A stretch of 64,000 nucleotides of DNA from Straminergon stramineum (GCA_963920665.1 OY987267.1:13144001-13208000); one strand, 5' to 3'; shown: positions 1 to 13,705, counted from the first letter of the stretch. Translations and numbers: made by a program. The notes: a model not told the origin generated them from the sequence alone.

Positions 1-2075
1 GGCATTACCCTCGACACCACCGATATCGATTCCTTCCTACAGCAAAAGATCGCGAAGAAATTGACTTATTGGGCAACTCAACGGCTATCTTTAGCAGGGC
101 GAGCTTTGGTAGTCAATGCGATGCTCTTGTCCACACTATATTATTTTATTGCAATTTGGAGCGGCTCATTACAAGCCATCCGAACAATTCGCAACAACCT
201 CAGGAACTTCCTGTGGAGTGGGACAGAACATGCCTCACGAGCTCGCGTCAATTGGGACGACTATTGTCTTCCTAAAATGGCAGGCGGTCCGAGACTTCTT
301 GACCTTGAGGTGTCCTTCACGGCCTTACTAGCCAAATGGGTCCTATTCGCTATCGAACCTAATATCTCCAACTTAAAGATCCTACTTTGATACCGCATTC
401 ATAAGATGAAACCACACCTAAAGAGTGGATATTGGTTTCCTTCACCATCATGGTTGATAGTCCATAGACCCTCTGTTACCCATGGCTCTCAGGTCTAGAA
501 CTGAATTACAACCACTTGGCAACAATTGGTCAAACATATTGAGCTGCGTCGACCAACCAATGCAGATGAGGTACTTAATACGAGCATGGTGGTCCACTAG
601 TTATATTGGTTCCAATTTTAACTTTTTAGCGACTAGAGAGAGAACATTAGCACAACAGGGGTTACGAAAGATTGGAGACTTATGGGACCTAGACACACAA
701 GCCTTTAAACCTTGGGAGGTGGTATCCTTGAAGTTCTCTCTTACACAACTCAAACGACAACATTGGTCCTACTTGATTTCGAGGATTCCATATCATTGGT
801 AGCAACTCATTACAATACACGTCGATATGGTGTAGCACGTTGAATGGGTGGGAGTCTTTTCAACATCTGATGACCGCATCCCGATGATTGTCTAGTGGGT
901 TAAGGGAGCCAACTTCAACCTCCAACGTTCCAAATCCCACTCCTTTTCCCTACCAGTTGGGACCACATGGGCGATAGTTGGACACCACTCATCGCGGTTG
1001 TCTCTACTCCCTTGTAATGATAGGGCCGAAGAACTCTATGGATATATACATCGAATTAGGATTTTACAATCTCAGAAGACTCAACATCACGCCTCCCCCT
1101 TACTCTTTTACGGCATCATTCAGGATCTAGACTTTGACTCGGGTAGATGGAATTGGAACAATGGGCGGCAACTCATGGAATACTCCACATCAGTAGGTTG
1201 TCAACTCCTTACCCAACATTGCCGGCCAAAGACCACAATTAGCTTAAAATGGTCATGCTTGCTCCCTCCCACTTTCACCCCTAACTGGTAGGATGTGTAG
1301 TATAAGATGCGGTCCTAGAAAGATGCCACATTTATTTGGTCAGTTTGGCACAAAGCTATTGCAGTTCACTCATGGAGGGCTCGGATTGCCCTAGGCATCA
1401 ACACCAACTGCAATTGTTGTGACTTACGCACTGAGGAAATCCCAATCCACAGATTTTATCTATGCTCCAAAGCCCAAGAAGTGTGGGATTATGCTCAGTT
1501 GATTCTTTACCACATCCGTGGCACTAGTCCTATTTTGGAACCACATCATAGGTTTGACTTCAGCCAATGCGTCTTTGGCATTAATATCCCTCGATGCTTC
1601 CATAACCTTTGAACTATATGGTCCCTCCTTCGAGGCACAGCCCTATGGATCATTTGGATCTCCCCCAACAACAAAGTTTTTTCTTGTAACCAGTGGCCTT
1701 TAGTCTATACCCAAGAAACTTTATGGGACTCCTTAGTGGACTATGGCCGTGTTGCTCATTTGAAGGTCATATCAAGGACTTGTCATCAACCTCACCGTGC
1801 TCTTCACATTTGGACTAAGTTTGATAGTATTTGGCTTCAGTCTTCTGTTTTAGCTAGCCACTGTGGTGCTACTATCATCTAGAGCCACCGAGGTCCCTCT
1901 CTCTATTCCTTTCTTTAGTCTCTCTTTCATGCTACGTCTTTTCTCCGGTTTTTTCTAAGTTGTTCTTTCTCTTCATTGACCAGCTTTCGGGCTTGGTTGT
2001 TGTTCCATGTGTTTTTCATTCAATGCAATGGTGTTCTCTACCACTTGTTTCAAAAAAAAAAAAAAAAAAAAAAAA
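1..2075 (+). mobile_element. 3' end of a LINE (non-LTR retrotransposon), decayed
   Basis: This is the C-terminal part of a plant LINE ORF2 and its 3' end; the 5' part lies outside the window. From base 1 to about 390 one frame reads as the region behind the reverse transcriptase core, with the family-typical stretch LSLAGRALVVNAMLLSTLYY (codons around 88-147) followed by an RNFLWSG motif. After a stop near 388 the homology continues in changing frames. At about 1320-1520 a zinc-knuckle RT tail (zf-RVT type) is readable, with CNCC followed by HRFYLC spacing. The element ends in 24 A residues at 2052-2075, which fixes the strand and the 3' end. Several frameshifts and stops make it inactive. 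Family assignment rests on motif recognition only; no target duplication can be tested because the 5' end is missing. Confidence 0.85.
2052..2075 (+). repeat. Poly(A) tail of the LINE
   Basis: A run of 24 A directly follows the LINE 3' region, as expected from target-primed reverse transcription. The uninterrupted run suggests a fairly recent insertion compared with the decay of the coding part. Confidence 0.85.
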
Positions 2076-4226
2076 TGTTCAATTATATTTTGAATTTCAT
2101 GCCAATTATTTTAAAATTAAATTTTGAAGTGCCAAGTTTAGTTTTTGAGCTTTAATTAATTATTCAACAAGAATGTCCCATACTTCCAACCCTACCAATG
2201 TGTTTTTTTAGGCAATTTAATGTCCAATTGCCTCAAAAGAAAATTAGGCAACTTTAAGCCTAAAGAAAAAAAGGGTTAAAACAATGTGTGAAAAAATGCG
2301 CAACTATAATCATGGCCCTACACATTGTTGCTACAATGTTTCCAAAACCTCAATCTATCCATAATGTAGAGCAAGTTTACACAAAAATTGCATACATAAA
2401 TTACATATTCAAAATTGGCCTTCTCCAATTCAAATTCCCAAAATGAACAAACCAAGAAACTCAAAAGCTTCTGGAATGAAAGGCCAAGTAACCACCTATA
2501 CCTTAAGTTATGTTATTTGTTTTGTTTCATTTGTTATATTGAGATCTCATGCATTCCCTGCCCACGTTCTTAGTACCATCGAAAAGCCCTCAACAAGGGT
2601 ACACAAGCTCTGTTTCATAGTGTTTGGACCTACAATTTGGAAGTTGTTGAATCTTGAAATTTATACAATTAAAAAAATTAGGAAATTACTTTTACTTTTA
2701 TTTTGAATGTGGCAACAACACAAAGCATACTCATTTGTTTGAAAACCAAAAAAAATTGAACCCTCCCCTACAAGTATATGACAATTGTTTACAAATATGA
2801 ACTCCACCTTTTCAAGGCTACACAATATGGGTAGTAAGATGGGCACCCAAAAGCATCAATGTAGGCAATTCAACATAGTTGGAGGCATCTTTTCTTTAAG
2901 ATTATATTTTTGTGGTCTTAGCAAATGAAAAACACGAATATTCAAAAAAATAAATTGTTTTTTGGATGTCCTCTGTAATTTTTATGATTTTTTAAAGTAT
3001 TGGCTCCCTAGACCACTGCATGTGTCACGTAGGTGGGACCAAATCTGAACTCTGCAAAATTCAGTTGTTAGCAAATCACAGTGCAGAATTTGTCCTTCAC
3101 ATGTGTCAACCATCCAGAATTAATCATATGGAAGACACATTTAGTGATAACTAGGGTACAAGGATGGGATAAGGATGCTAATGGTTGTTTCTACCTTCGC
3201 TTGAATTAGAACAAATGAACTGGACATGTGCATAGCGCTCTTTGAGTGTTAAGAGGACAGATCTGGCGACACCAATCATTTCTTCAAATTCAACCACCTC
3301 CTCTACACTTCAAAATTATAAGTGAACAAAATATGGTAAAACGAATAGCTAGTTTAATGTTAGCTGGTGGAATTGGTACAAAACCCAGTTGCAATTTGAA
3401 AGCATCAGGAAAAAACTGTTGGAAAATTCAATATTTCTATTTAGAGGAAAAACCAGAGAAAATACCTGGACACTATACTTGAAAAAACAGTTCAATATGA
3501 GAATTTAAGGAAAATCGCTGGTAAAACTCAAATATATCCTCAATACTAGTGCAGAGTGAAGGAACTGTATTTCTTCTTTCAAAACAGCCCTACAAGTTAT
3601 CGCAGTGGGTACAGCACAAGTGAAGAGCCGACATGTTCACACTTCGAAGTCCTGCAATTGAGAGAGCGTTCGGATAAAAAATAACGGACCACATTAATGT
3701 TTCTTGAACCCCATCTCATCTACCAAGTGTTTACAAATTTATCCAGAAAGTAACCTCACTGCTATTTCAAATACTTCGTATCATTACATAATAAAATGAT
3801 TAAAAAAAAATACTCCAGTCAGTTGATCCAGAGCTGAAGAGCGTATGCACAATACTAGTATCATTCTGAGATACAGCAGCCCTATGACTTTACCTCTCTT
3901 CTCTTGAAAGAGCGAGGTAGCCAGTGTGCTGAATCACAACCTGCCTCCACACCTAAAAATCATCCTGATAAGTAAGCCATCACGAGATATCATTTGCCTT
4001 GAGAAGCGTCAAAAGAAATATTCTCACGTCACTTCAATCCAGTAGCGATAGATTACCATAAACTGCACATATTGATATCCGCTGCACAGATTGAGATTCA
4101 CATAAAGAGGGTAGAAGAGAAGAGATCAACCTGCCTTTACTTGGGCGAAAGTGCAAATTGCAGATTGCAAGAGTACATCCAAACAGATAAGAGAAAAAAT
4201 AATGAACTACTAGACCACAGATTTAC
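2076..4226. other. Non-coding spacer between LINE and WD40-like gene; 3' flank of the gene
   Basis: AT-rich sequence with no convincing exon. The part from about 3500 to 4226 becomes less AT-rich and most likely contains the 3' UTR of the minus-strand gene that stops at 4227. A possible donor (GTAAAT on the minus strand) directly follows that stop codon, and acceptor-like AG sites lie near 4120, so a spliced 3' UTR is possible but unproven. Confidence 0.5.
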
Positions 4227-7200
4227 CTAGTTAGACCAAACATGAACTAATCCATGTCGATTTCCTGTATAGATCTCATTTCTTTCTTCGTCATAAAACA
4301 AGGCTGTAACATCCTCCAGGGCTTCTTGCACTGAACTGCGAATGTTCGAGGAATTGGCACGGGCACGAGGGCTGATACCAAGACTTGGGTCATCTGCCCT
4401 AATCTTTGCAAGACACTTTCCAGTCAAGATGTTGCTGATGTTGATGGAACCAACTGCACCCAAGCAATTACCATATGAGAATCATCCAAAATAAGATTAT
4501 ACTTGATTGAAGGCCAAAAAATATCAGTCCCCGTTTCCATAACATCAGAAGTACCATATACATAATTCATTCCCCAAATCAGAAGAAACAATGATCGCAC
4601 CTTCCTCAGCAGAGTTGTCCGGATGAGCTTTGCAGTAGGAAATTATGAGATCTTGTTCACTGGTAATATATATATTATTTGTATTGCAGTCAGGGTACCA
4701 CAGCAAGTGGTCTTCAAATGAGGTGACAAGCTCTCCTCTGAAGTTCCACACAGCTACTGTCCTGTTGCGGAATGTGAGAAATAGCTGATTCTCATATAGG
4801 AATATAAATGCTGAGGGCGTCATAAATTCTGTTCTGCTGACTTCAGTCAGTTGAGAGTTTCTTACCTGCCAAAGAGATCAGAAATCCTAATCAAGCTTTT
4901 TGTAGACAGATCACCCGACGCACTAACATCATGTAGTAGACGCTGCATGATCTATCTAGGGACTGGAACAATTCCTTCTTCAAAGAAGAATGAAGTTAAA
5001 CCTCATGAAAAAATAGGGGTTTGCATGTTACAGTAATTGCTTACATCAAGAATTTGGAGGTTCTCATTCTCTTGCTTGACAAGAAGCTTCTCATTGAATT
5101 GTTCAATGAAATCTACTTTTTTGTTGCGATGCAGCAGATGGTTGAAGGCCTTAAGAACCGAACCGTCCTCTATAGACAGTATCTTCAGTGGCACATGGCT
5201 TTGTGCCCTGTCAAAGATCAATAGCATTATGCCAGGACTGGCAAACAGAACGACACACAGCAGATAAGTATGCCGTAAGGGATGAAAAATACTCAATCAA
5301 AATAAAACAATTGCTGATCGTCAAACACGGCGAACACTGGTAATATAATGAGGGATTTGAGTATCGGTATTTAGAGGAAGGAAAAAGGTAAACACCTTAT
5401 TTTGATCTCTTGCACATGCTCATCAGATATAGAATACAGCATTGTGTAATTCTTCAAATCAAACACCTTATAGATTCTGTTATAAACACTCCACTCTCAA
5501 TGTTAGTACAGAGTAAGCTACTTTCCACTAAAATTCAATCACAGCACCTGACATACTCAATAGAAGCTTTGCATACGAAGCACCACAAGACCAATAATTA
5601 AACATAAAACAGGACTACTATTCCCTGGGCATTGAAACCACTGCCTAAAATTACTACAGATTCTCTGTAAGACTAAATTGCAAGACAATGACTTTTATCT
5701 CAAAATCTAGAAGTAAGAAATAGATACCTGTCTTGTGCAGAGTATGTGAGGACCTTCCCATTGACATCATCAAACTCAACAAACCCAGGCCACCTGAGTG
5801 ATTCCGACTCGAAAAGAGGGAACCCTGCATCGGGCTGTCCCCTCCGGATATACCTGTGAACGAAAATTTTGGTCACTAACTGGCTGATAAATAAGGACCG
5901 CATCAACACAGCTATGAGGGCACAGAACCTATCAGTTTCAAAACTCGCTGTTACAGTGACATGCACCAGACTTCAGCATATCGCTGCCCCTCAGAATGGT
6001 CCACAACAACTGTGCAAGACTTCTAGACGAGACTTCCTCCACATGAAACCAGAGCCATCAGTCTCACCGCAGCACTGAAGGCATGCACAATGGACAATCT
6101 ACACGTCCCACATAGAAATCTGTAGGTGCGACAGTACCACTTACTCGATGGGTGTTGTTCTGCATTTTAAGGAGCTGAAGTTGTCAGAGGCATAAACAGA
6201 TACAGTAATTAATGAATCATTGTTCTTGTTGTAGAAAAGACTGCGAATCACTTCATCAGCACTGATATTGAGGAAGCATATCCTCTTGTTTGTGTCTGCC
6301 AACACTCAAAAATACACTATCAATAAAGGAAGCCATATTACGCAGGTCACAACTCAACACATCAGCATACGGTAATGCATTGGGCACAGGTAGCACATGT
6401 CAAACCTCTACTGAAGGCGGCACATATCCCGGAGTGTGTCAATGCAAACACAGTGTCTCGCGCGGCCACGATCTCTACTATCCTTGATCTTTTCTTCAAG
6501 AACGGCAACTTCAAGAATTGATGAGCTTTAGGATCATGAGTATCAAATTCCTCCTGCAAGCATGAGAATGAAAGCATACAACGGACTTATCAAATATCCG
6601 CCCTGTCAATTGGAAACATTGATTTCGTCTACGATCTTCTAAAATAGTTTAATTGACGTCTACGATCGCAAATTAAACGAGGACAGAGACTATCCCTGAA
6701 ATGAATTCTCATTCAAGAAGCCCCAGCTGCCCAATCGCACTCAAATACCATATAGGGACACTACAGTTAAAAGTAAATACAACAAATACATGCAAAAGAT
6801 TGCCCCCCAAGTCTGCTCCAGAACCAATAACTTGGTACAATTGAACAATTTCGGAACACCGAAGGTATCATGAAGGATGATGCTGTATTCATGAGCAAGT
6901 TGCCTTGGTGAAATACTCCTCCCTATTTATGCAACTAAATCCCAAGAATGCGGCCAACGCACCGGGAGGGGCAGTTTATGAAAATTTCCTCTCCGAAATT
7001 GAGACTCTGACCTGTTCACATAATTAATGATGGAAAGTGACAAGTTCCACTGCCAGACCTTTCAGAAAATCTACGACGAGCTCATTGTCATTTGTCTACT
7101 GTGCTTGAAAGGGCAGAGCTTCTGGTTACTAGTTCAGACCAGAGCTTACACGGTAGAAAATCAAAACTAATTAGGTCAAGAAGAAGTCAAACCGATAGGA

Positions 7201-7877
7201 GCATGATCTCACACTTCTTGTCACCCCGCAACAATCTTCGCAATCAAAATGGAAATAAACCCGGAACGAAAGCGAAAGCTAAAAAACAGTATGTTCGTCC
7301 GAATGCACACTCGAGACCGACACTCAGGCATCGAAATCCATACTGAAAGAACAGTCCTTCACCAGGGTTAACCCTGCTACCGTATAATATAACCTTACAA
7401 ACATAGCTGGCAGACACAATACAGTCGCCTCTGAAATGGTTCCTGCTCTCCGAATGAAGGGAAGACACACAGCAAAGAACTTGGGCCACGAAACATTCAA
7501 TGACCAGACACACTGAGCTTCACCCTCCGCTTGACTAGCCAACTAAATCAGCCTTGCCATCGAAAAAGACACAATCAAGAAAGTATTTTATATCGATGCA
7601 ACCAAAACGCTAAGGCTCGAGACCGAAAGAACCAGCCAACCTGTAAGTGAAAGTTCCGGAACTTCTCCTCCGAGTTGCTACGGGTGAAGGCCCAGTTCCC
7701 CGCGCGACTGATCTCCCGCTTCAGCAGCTTACGCACGCAGTTCTTGGAGTCGTCCGGCCGCGTCCGCTTCCCAGCCACTATGCGGCGACCGCACGTCGGT
7801 CTCGGACTGCTCTGCATCCGCACCTTACTCATGGAATCCATCTCACTCCGTCCTCCGCAAAGGCCGCGCACCACCAC
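4227..7877 (-). CDS. WD40/transducin-like conserved plant protein, 8 exons, 475 aa, intact
   Basis: Exons on the minus strand: 7877-7641, 6553-6406, 6295-6145, 5853-5728, 5476-5396, 5237-5045, 4865-4601, 4453-4227 (stop TAG at 4229-4227). All seven introns are GT-AG and the exon lengths sum to 1428 bases, exactly 476 codons, with phases matching at every junction. The N-terminus is basic and poorly structured; from residue 80 on it reads as an ordered beta-rich protein. Recognisable stretches are HSGICAAFSR, NKNNDSLITVSVYAS, WPGFVEFDDVNGKVLTYSAQ, KVFDLKNYTMLYSISD, FNEKLLVKQENENLQILDV, FRNRTVAVWNFRGELVTSF and a C-terminus ending in GNRHGLVHVWSN. I recognise this as a conserved single-domain plant protein usually listed as a transducin/WD40-repeat-like superfamily member of similar length; its molecular function is not known to me. 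The start may be 7877 or the in-frame ATG at 7841 (12 codons later). No break, so probably expressed and functional. Confidence 0.92.
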
Positions 7878-8560
7878 CTTAGACGCGATCCCTCACAACC
7901 ATTTCCCTCTCACTCCCATATCAACTCAACCAAACCCCCTCCTACACTCCACAAACCCTGGCGCCATGCCCAGCCATCGCATGGCCACAACAAACCACCT
8001 CCGGAGACGAAATCAAAAAACCTAACCACTCGGCCGCGGCGAGTGAATGCACCTAAAAAACTTACCTGTGAAATGGCAATTACACAACTAATCAGCAGCA
8101 ATTCCTCACGGGGACGCAAACCCTCTCCATCGGCAATGCAAGCGGCCAGCCCTGCTGCTGCTTGGGCTTCCTGCCTGCGGTACTAGTGTGATCGTCGTCT
8201 CTCTCATAGCGTTCAGAGTCCTGGGGGCCTATGGCCACTGAGGCGCCCATTCCCGCGCTCCCATGTCCGTGGCCGCGGTTTCCCATGTGTGCTGAGTTTG
8301 TCCTTTTTAAATTTTAAATTTGAAGAGGGACGGGTTGAGCTCTGTGGCTTCGCTCTCCTTGTTCCCGCGCAGAATTTTCCCTCGTTCGTTCTTCTGGCGG
8401 GAGTCGAGTTCTCTGTGGGTGGGAACGCGTTCTCATTTCGTGGAAAGTTACTATCTGTTACTTTTCGTAAGTCTCTTCTTTCTGGTGACTGGGTAGAATC
8501 TTGGTCTTGTAAGTTACGTCGAGGATTCATTCACGACTCGCTAATTTATCCTCTTCTGAC
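7878..8560 (-). promoter_or_regulatory. Likely 5' UTR and promoter of the WD40-like gene
   Basis: This block upstream of the first exon is much richer in G and C than the sequence on either side, typical for the 5' end of an active plant gene in an AT-rich genome. An AT tract of the form TTTAAATTTAAAATTT (minus-strand sense) sits near 8308-8323 and could serve as a TATA-like element. The open frames on both strands here (for example 7647-8186 +) follow from the base composition and show no domain. The exact transcription start cannot be seen. Confidence 0.5.
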
Positions 8561-9561
8561 ACTAACTAACCAAAGTCACTCACTAATTAAATTGGTGTCA
8601 GTTGAATTAGTCCATATGGACTGTATGGTACATTGGTGACATTGGTTCTGAACTAATTTCTCCACCCAAAATGTTTTTTTAGTGACTCTAATTTTGTGCC
8701 TTCACTAATAGGATAATTCAATGTAAGTGAAATAAATGACTTGGTTAACCCCTAAACGTCTAGAGCAGTGTTCCCATAATGGATATAGGCTATTTAGCCC
8801 AAAGGCTATTTCCATGTAGAAAGGGAGTTATTTCCACGCCCCATTTACTTTGGGGGGGGAAAATAGGGATATAAAATTGTTGGAAAAATGTGGCATTTTT
8901 ACTACAATTTTTTTTACTTTTGCAGAACTTACAACTTTGTAGAAAAGTTGGAAGTGCAGTGATGCTATTTTTTGTGTTTTGGTTCGAAGGTAATTGCTAA
9001 GTGATACATACAAGTGTCACAAATTAGCAACTTTTCCGTAAAAGTATTGTAGTTTATATTCATATTGAATTTTTTTGTGCAATGGAGATTGGAGAGTTCT
9101 TCTGAGTAAATTTTTCCAATTTATGACTTTAGAAGTTAACAATGACAAACTATATCACCAACAAGGGAGTTGAACCCTTCTTGCTAATGCAAGAGTGACA
9201 AAAATGGATTGTTGGTGTTATACACACAAACATACAGGCCGCATTAGTTTTCAAGTTGCGATGGTTAGAATTGTTCTTAGTTCCCCACTTCCCAGACAAA
9301 GTCAAGGCGCAACAATCCTTTAGTCCTACACTCCTACGTCTCTAATTGATCTAAAAGATGAATCCTATGCAGCTAGCGCCAACTCTCGTAGTCTTGCAAA
9401 ATAAATTGTATGTCAACGAAACATGAGTAGTGAAGCAAGCTACATCTCATGAAAACTAAGGAAACATATGTAACAACAAGTAATGGAAATTAAATAAAGG
9501 ATACCACTACGTGTCTAATACCTTAGAGATCCCCTTGCTTGACAACCTTGACAATGGATTT
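8561..9561. other. AT-rich spacer; one TTAACCCCTAA-like transposon end
   Basis: No exon seen. At about 8744-8754 there is a sequence of the type GGTTAACCCCTAAACG, the same as the ends of several TIR elements further right (34136, 56619). I found no matching second end close by, so it is either a solo end or chance. Confidence 0.35.
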
Positions 9562-11935
9562 CTAGGAATTTGTAGCTTTCTTGTAAGGAAAATTCTCTAG
9601 GGAAAAATACCGATGGCCAAACATTTGTACAACAAGGGGCACATGCTTATCCAATCTACTTTTATAGCAAGATTTCAAAAATTTCAAAGATGAAAAGCAT
9701 CTCTCATCTTCTACAGCCCCTACGACTGAGCACCACCCAATTTCAGCAACTTTAATAATATTCAGAAATGAGCTTACACAAGTCTGCACCACAATATAAT
9801 CACTAGATTTACATCCAATGACAAGCCACAAGCTGCCTCGCAATTTGCTTGCATGGTTACCTTATATAAACCTTGTTGCAAATCAAGATTAGATACTGAG
9901 AGCAATTTTGGGGCAATGTGAGGCTTGCTGCTTAGATACAACAGTTGGCCCCTATTCACTATTTTGGCATCACTGTAGAAGCTTTTCAATACAAACAAGT
10001 GGTGTACAAAGCTCACCTCTGCCCCTTTTTGCCTCCAATATTGGAGATATATTATCCCAAAAGCATCGAGTAGTTCATGTTGAGGAAAGCATTGATCCAA
10101 TTTGACAAATAGATCTTGTGCAATTTTTGCAAGCACACGTCAGGGGACACAAATCACTTAAAAAATAATGGGAACATCAATGCAACAGTGTGGCACCCAA
10201 CCAAAATAGAAAAAGAAAATGGAATCAATCTAAAAAAAACCATATTTGAAAATTGGTGCTCCATAAAATCTTGGATGCAATTGAAGTTTTGTTGGGTGAC
10301 AAAGATATATTCACCAATCTCGTAGTCATGGGAGCAAGCATACATTGTAGTCACTTTTAAATCAAAGAAAAGGTGATAGATGCCATTGTCTCTAGGGAGC
10401 TCCTTCCACTGCAACGAAAATTCTTTGTATTTCAAAGAAACCAGTTCAATGTAATGGGGGAAGTCCTCCTTGTTGAAGGCAATATCCTTGTTAATGAACA
10501 ACCGAGCGAACTCTTGTTGGCATACTTTCACGGCTTGGAGAATGTCACAGACAAATATGTCACGTGCTTGAGAGAGCTTGATCAAGAAATGAATTGCATT
10601 TACAAGTGGAATGAAGAAGCAAAGCAACTTAAACACTTCAATGTCAGACACAAAGTCGAGATTGTCACTAGCCCCGGCCATAGATATGTGCCCAAGCCCT
10701 ACTATCAAGTCAACTCCCATTTTTACAAGAAAGGTTGTGTACTCTTGGAGAATTCGCTGAGCTGGACTCCGTATGGAGATTCACCTTGTCTTCATATTGC
10801 GTAGCATTTTCAATCCTTTAGTTTCCATAAGATTTGCAAGCTTCTACAGCTCAACATGTCTTCAATTACTACAACAAAAATAAGAGTACATTGATGGAAA
10901 AAGGCCCTTAAGCTTAGAAACCAATGAATACTTTGACAAAGTCTTGACAACCAAGTTCACATAGTGATTGACTTAGTTGGCTCTCGTGGTAAAGGGAGTC
11001 CACTTGTCCTGGATTTGGGTTGTCACCCCAAATTTAGCACCCTGAAAGGTACTAACACTATCAACACCGAAAATAGACAAATTTCTTAGTGATCTCGTTG
11101 TAAGTGAGACTACCCTCATCAATCAAGGCATGCATTATGACATCAATAAAATAGTCCGTGGTGCCATTTTTAGACACGCAAGACAAGTGCAAGAGGTGAG
11201 GCACTCATTCCCAACTATCAACAACATAGACATGAATGACAATCCAAGAGGAATTATTCACCGCAATGACCTCATCGGCACTTAGGGAAATAACTCTCAC
11301 GGATTGCACAATAGACTTCAATTTTGTTAGAATGCATGCATGAATATGTTCATTCATCTCCCAGCTAGTAGATTCTGACCAATGCTTCCTTGGCAAATTC
11401 CTCATTTTCAAATGCTTGAGCAAGTACTATTCCCTTTCAAAGTCGCAGATAGGACAGCCATGAATGAGAAGAGAAAAAAGGATGGAGAACTGGACTCCTT
11501 TCTTCATGAACTTGCCCTCCATATCAGCAGTCACCTGATCTATCACACTAGATCATGGCTTACAGCTTGCCCACAGCTTGCAGTGCTTTGCACATGTGCT
11601 TGCAATTGATCTTGAAGAATATGTCACCCTTTCTTAGATGCAGCAATGGCACGCCATCTTCCTTGCAAGTATGCTTACCTTCATGTTTTTCCAAATTATC
11701 AAACTTCAAGACCATCACCTTACTCCTTCCCATGATAGTCGTGTAGCTTTGGCAAATGACTGCAATTAGATCTCTGTTAGCATCAAATATGCCCTCTGCC
11801 CAAACAAATTTACATACCCACACTTCTTGCCACTGTTGCATGAGTGATGGCACATCTAGCTTCCTTCTCTTTCACGCTATAGAATCAGGGTTCACCTTCT
11901 TTCTCTTTCCCGTCACTCATCAGTTGTCGTCACTC
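9562..11935 (-). pseudogene. hAT-superfamily transposase remnant
   Basis: Fragments in several minus-strand frames follow each other in transposase order. Near 11935-11570 is an N-terminal BED/TTF-like zinc-finger region starting around MSDGKEK, with QEVWVCKFVWAE and LKFDNLEKHEGKHTC. Near 11423-11205 is RNLPRKHWSESTSWEMNEH followed by SLSADEVIAV, the beginning of the catalytic domain. Near 10720-10154 is a middle helical part. Near 10136-9774 is HELLDAFGIIYLQYW, and near 9843-9562 is VEDERCFSSLKFLKS followed by RLDKHVPLVVQMF, which matches the C-terminal hAT dimerisation domain. Frameshifts and stops break the frame at least four times, so no active protein is made. I could not identify the terminal inverted repeats or an 8-bp target duplication. 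Confidence 0.75.
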
Positions 11936-12504
11936 TCAAGCACCAAATCAATAACTACTAAAGATGCAACAGTGTCTACTAAAGGTGAAATGCGGGCAAT
12001 TGGATAGCAAATTGACTGCGAGAGGTGCATCTTCAACATATGTGTGATGTTGTCAATCTCTATCACCTACTCACCATAAGCACTTGGTGCGAGATATTTA
12101 CCAATGCCGTTGGTGTTACGGCTAGAACCAAAGCATTGCACCCTAAAATTTTATGGAAGCTTCAATTGAGGCACCATGGAACCTACATAAGCAACAATTG
12201 AGGGAGTAGTACCCGAAAACAAGCAAGTCCAGATCAAAGTGAAACAACGCAAGCACAAAGACAAACACAATTCAAAAGCAAAGTGAGTGTATTCTAGAAG
12301 GATCCCACATATTTTTTGACAAGTCCATGAACGTGGATAGACGTTTATTCAAATATGAAGCATGTCTACTATGCATGTCTAGAAAAATCTATCAAGATTG
12401 ACATGGCAAAAACAGGCAAAAATTTAGTAAAACATGCCTTGTTTTTAAAAGAACGTCACAAAAAGCATGGTCAAAGAAGCAGCCAAAAGTGCACCATGTG
12501 GTAG
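11936..12504. other. Flank of the hAT remnant and older dispersed repeat
   Basis: No exon seen. The part at about 12370-12450 (with ATCAAGATTGACATGGCAAA) recurs at about 43920-43950, each time followed by similar text with CACCATG and TGCCACATG. This shows an older dispersed repeat into which the CACTA element at 12505 has jumped. Confidence 0.45.
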
Positions 12505-13705
12505 CACTACAAGGAAAATTGTGTTTTATTTGACAAAAGTTTGTCAATTGCTTTGTTAGTGGAAACCTGTAGATTCAGCCAATAATTTAACAAAATTCTG
12601 TCAACTATTTTGTCATTTTTCTAGAATTTTTGTCAACTTTTATTCCCTAATATCCTCCTTTGTTAGTTGTCCCATTGCCATGTAGATATAATGGAATAAT
12701 CAATGGTTAGAAGTGTCCTTATTTTTTGTAAAAGACAAAATATCAAAATTGAAATTGCTTTAAATTTAAACCTTCATATATTAAGTAAAAATGCAAGTAC
12801 GGATAGCCAATTGTTGTCTTGACATTGCACTTCATGAACCACTTTTGTTTTGTGGATTTGGAAAGAGAAGAGAACTCTCTATATACACATGGGGTGGTAG
12901 GAGATAAAACAACCCATATGGAATATGTCATTTAGAAGTTACAAGAGCTCTATTGCTCATAGTTAAGTTTTAAATAGGAATTGTGTTAAAACTAAAATTT
13001 CAAACCTCACTTAGGCATAGTAGAATAATTTTAAAAAAACTTTCAACTAAAAAAAGGTTGGAAAATCAATTCAAGTTTTTTGTTCAAAAATCTGTTTAAT
13101 ATTTTGATCCTCCAATCAAAAGATATGGACAAATTTCAAAGAGGCTGTGGAAGGGAATTTTTTTTGACCTTTTTAAACATTCTCTTTGAAATTTTTTCAT
13201 AATTTTTTATCGGAGCAATAAAACATCAAACGGATTTTTGGACATGAAACTTGAATTGATTTAGAAACTTTTTTTAGTTCAAACTTTTTTTTTAAAAGTT
13301 ATTCTACTACACCTAAATGAGGTTTGAAATTTCAATTTTAATACAATTCTTATTTCAAACTTAACAATGAGCAGTTGAGCTCTTGCAACTTTTAAATGAC
13401 ATATCTCATATAGGTTGTTTTACCTCCTACCACTCCATCTATATACGGAGAGCTTGACTTCAATACATACCTCAAGCTTAGGTATCTATAACAATGGGTG
13501 AAAAGATAAATGTATAAAGAACCTAATGAAATCTTTGTGTTTGGGGCAAATAGGGAAAAGAGAATCAAACATCAACTACAAATTTGACAAAAAGTTGAAA
13601 AGTTCTTACAAATTGACAAGATGAGGTAGCAATAATATGGCTATTGTCATTTTGGACAATTCTTTGTCAAAAACTTTTCATCTTGGACTGCATTTCCTTA
13701 TAGTG
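12505..13705. mobile_element. Non-autonomous CACTA element 1 (1201 bp)
   Basis: Left end CACTACAAGGAAA at 12505, right end TTTCCTTATAGTG finishing at 13705; these are inverted CACTA termini. A 3-bp target duplication TAG flanks it (12502-12504 and 13706-13708). Just inside both ends are repeated TTTGACAAA/TTGTCAA motifs, like the subterminal transposase-binding repeats of CACTA elements. No transposase frame is present. The middle is a large imperfect palindrome: text at about 12870-13160 returns in reverse complement at about 13170-13450, including the block around CAATCAAAAGATATGGAC and its mirror. Confidence 0.88.

Noticed and set aside
7647..8186. Open + strand frame of 179 codons
   Set aside because: It overlaps exon 1 and the promoter of the WD40-like gene in antisense, has a proline/serine/threonine composition caused by GC-rich sequence, and shows no domain.
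8744..8754. Solo GGTTAACCCCTAA as a transposon boundary
   Set aside because: No mirrored partner found within reach, so no element is called.
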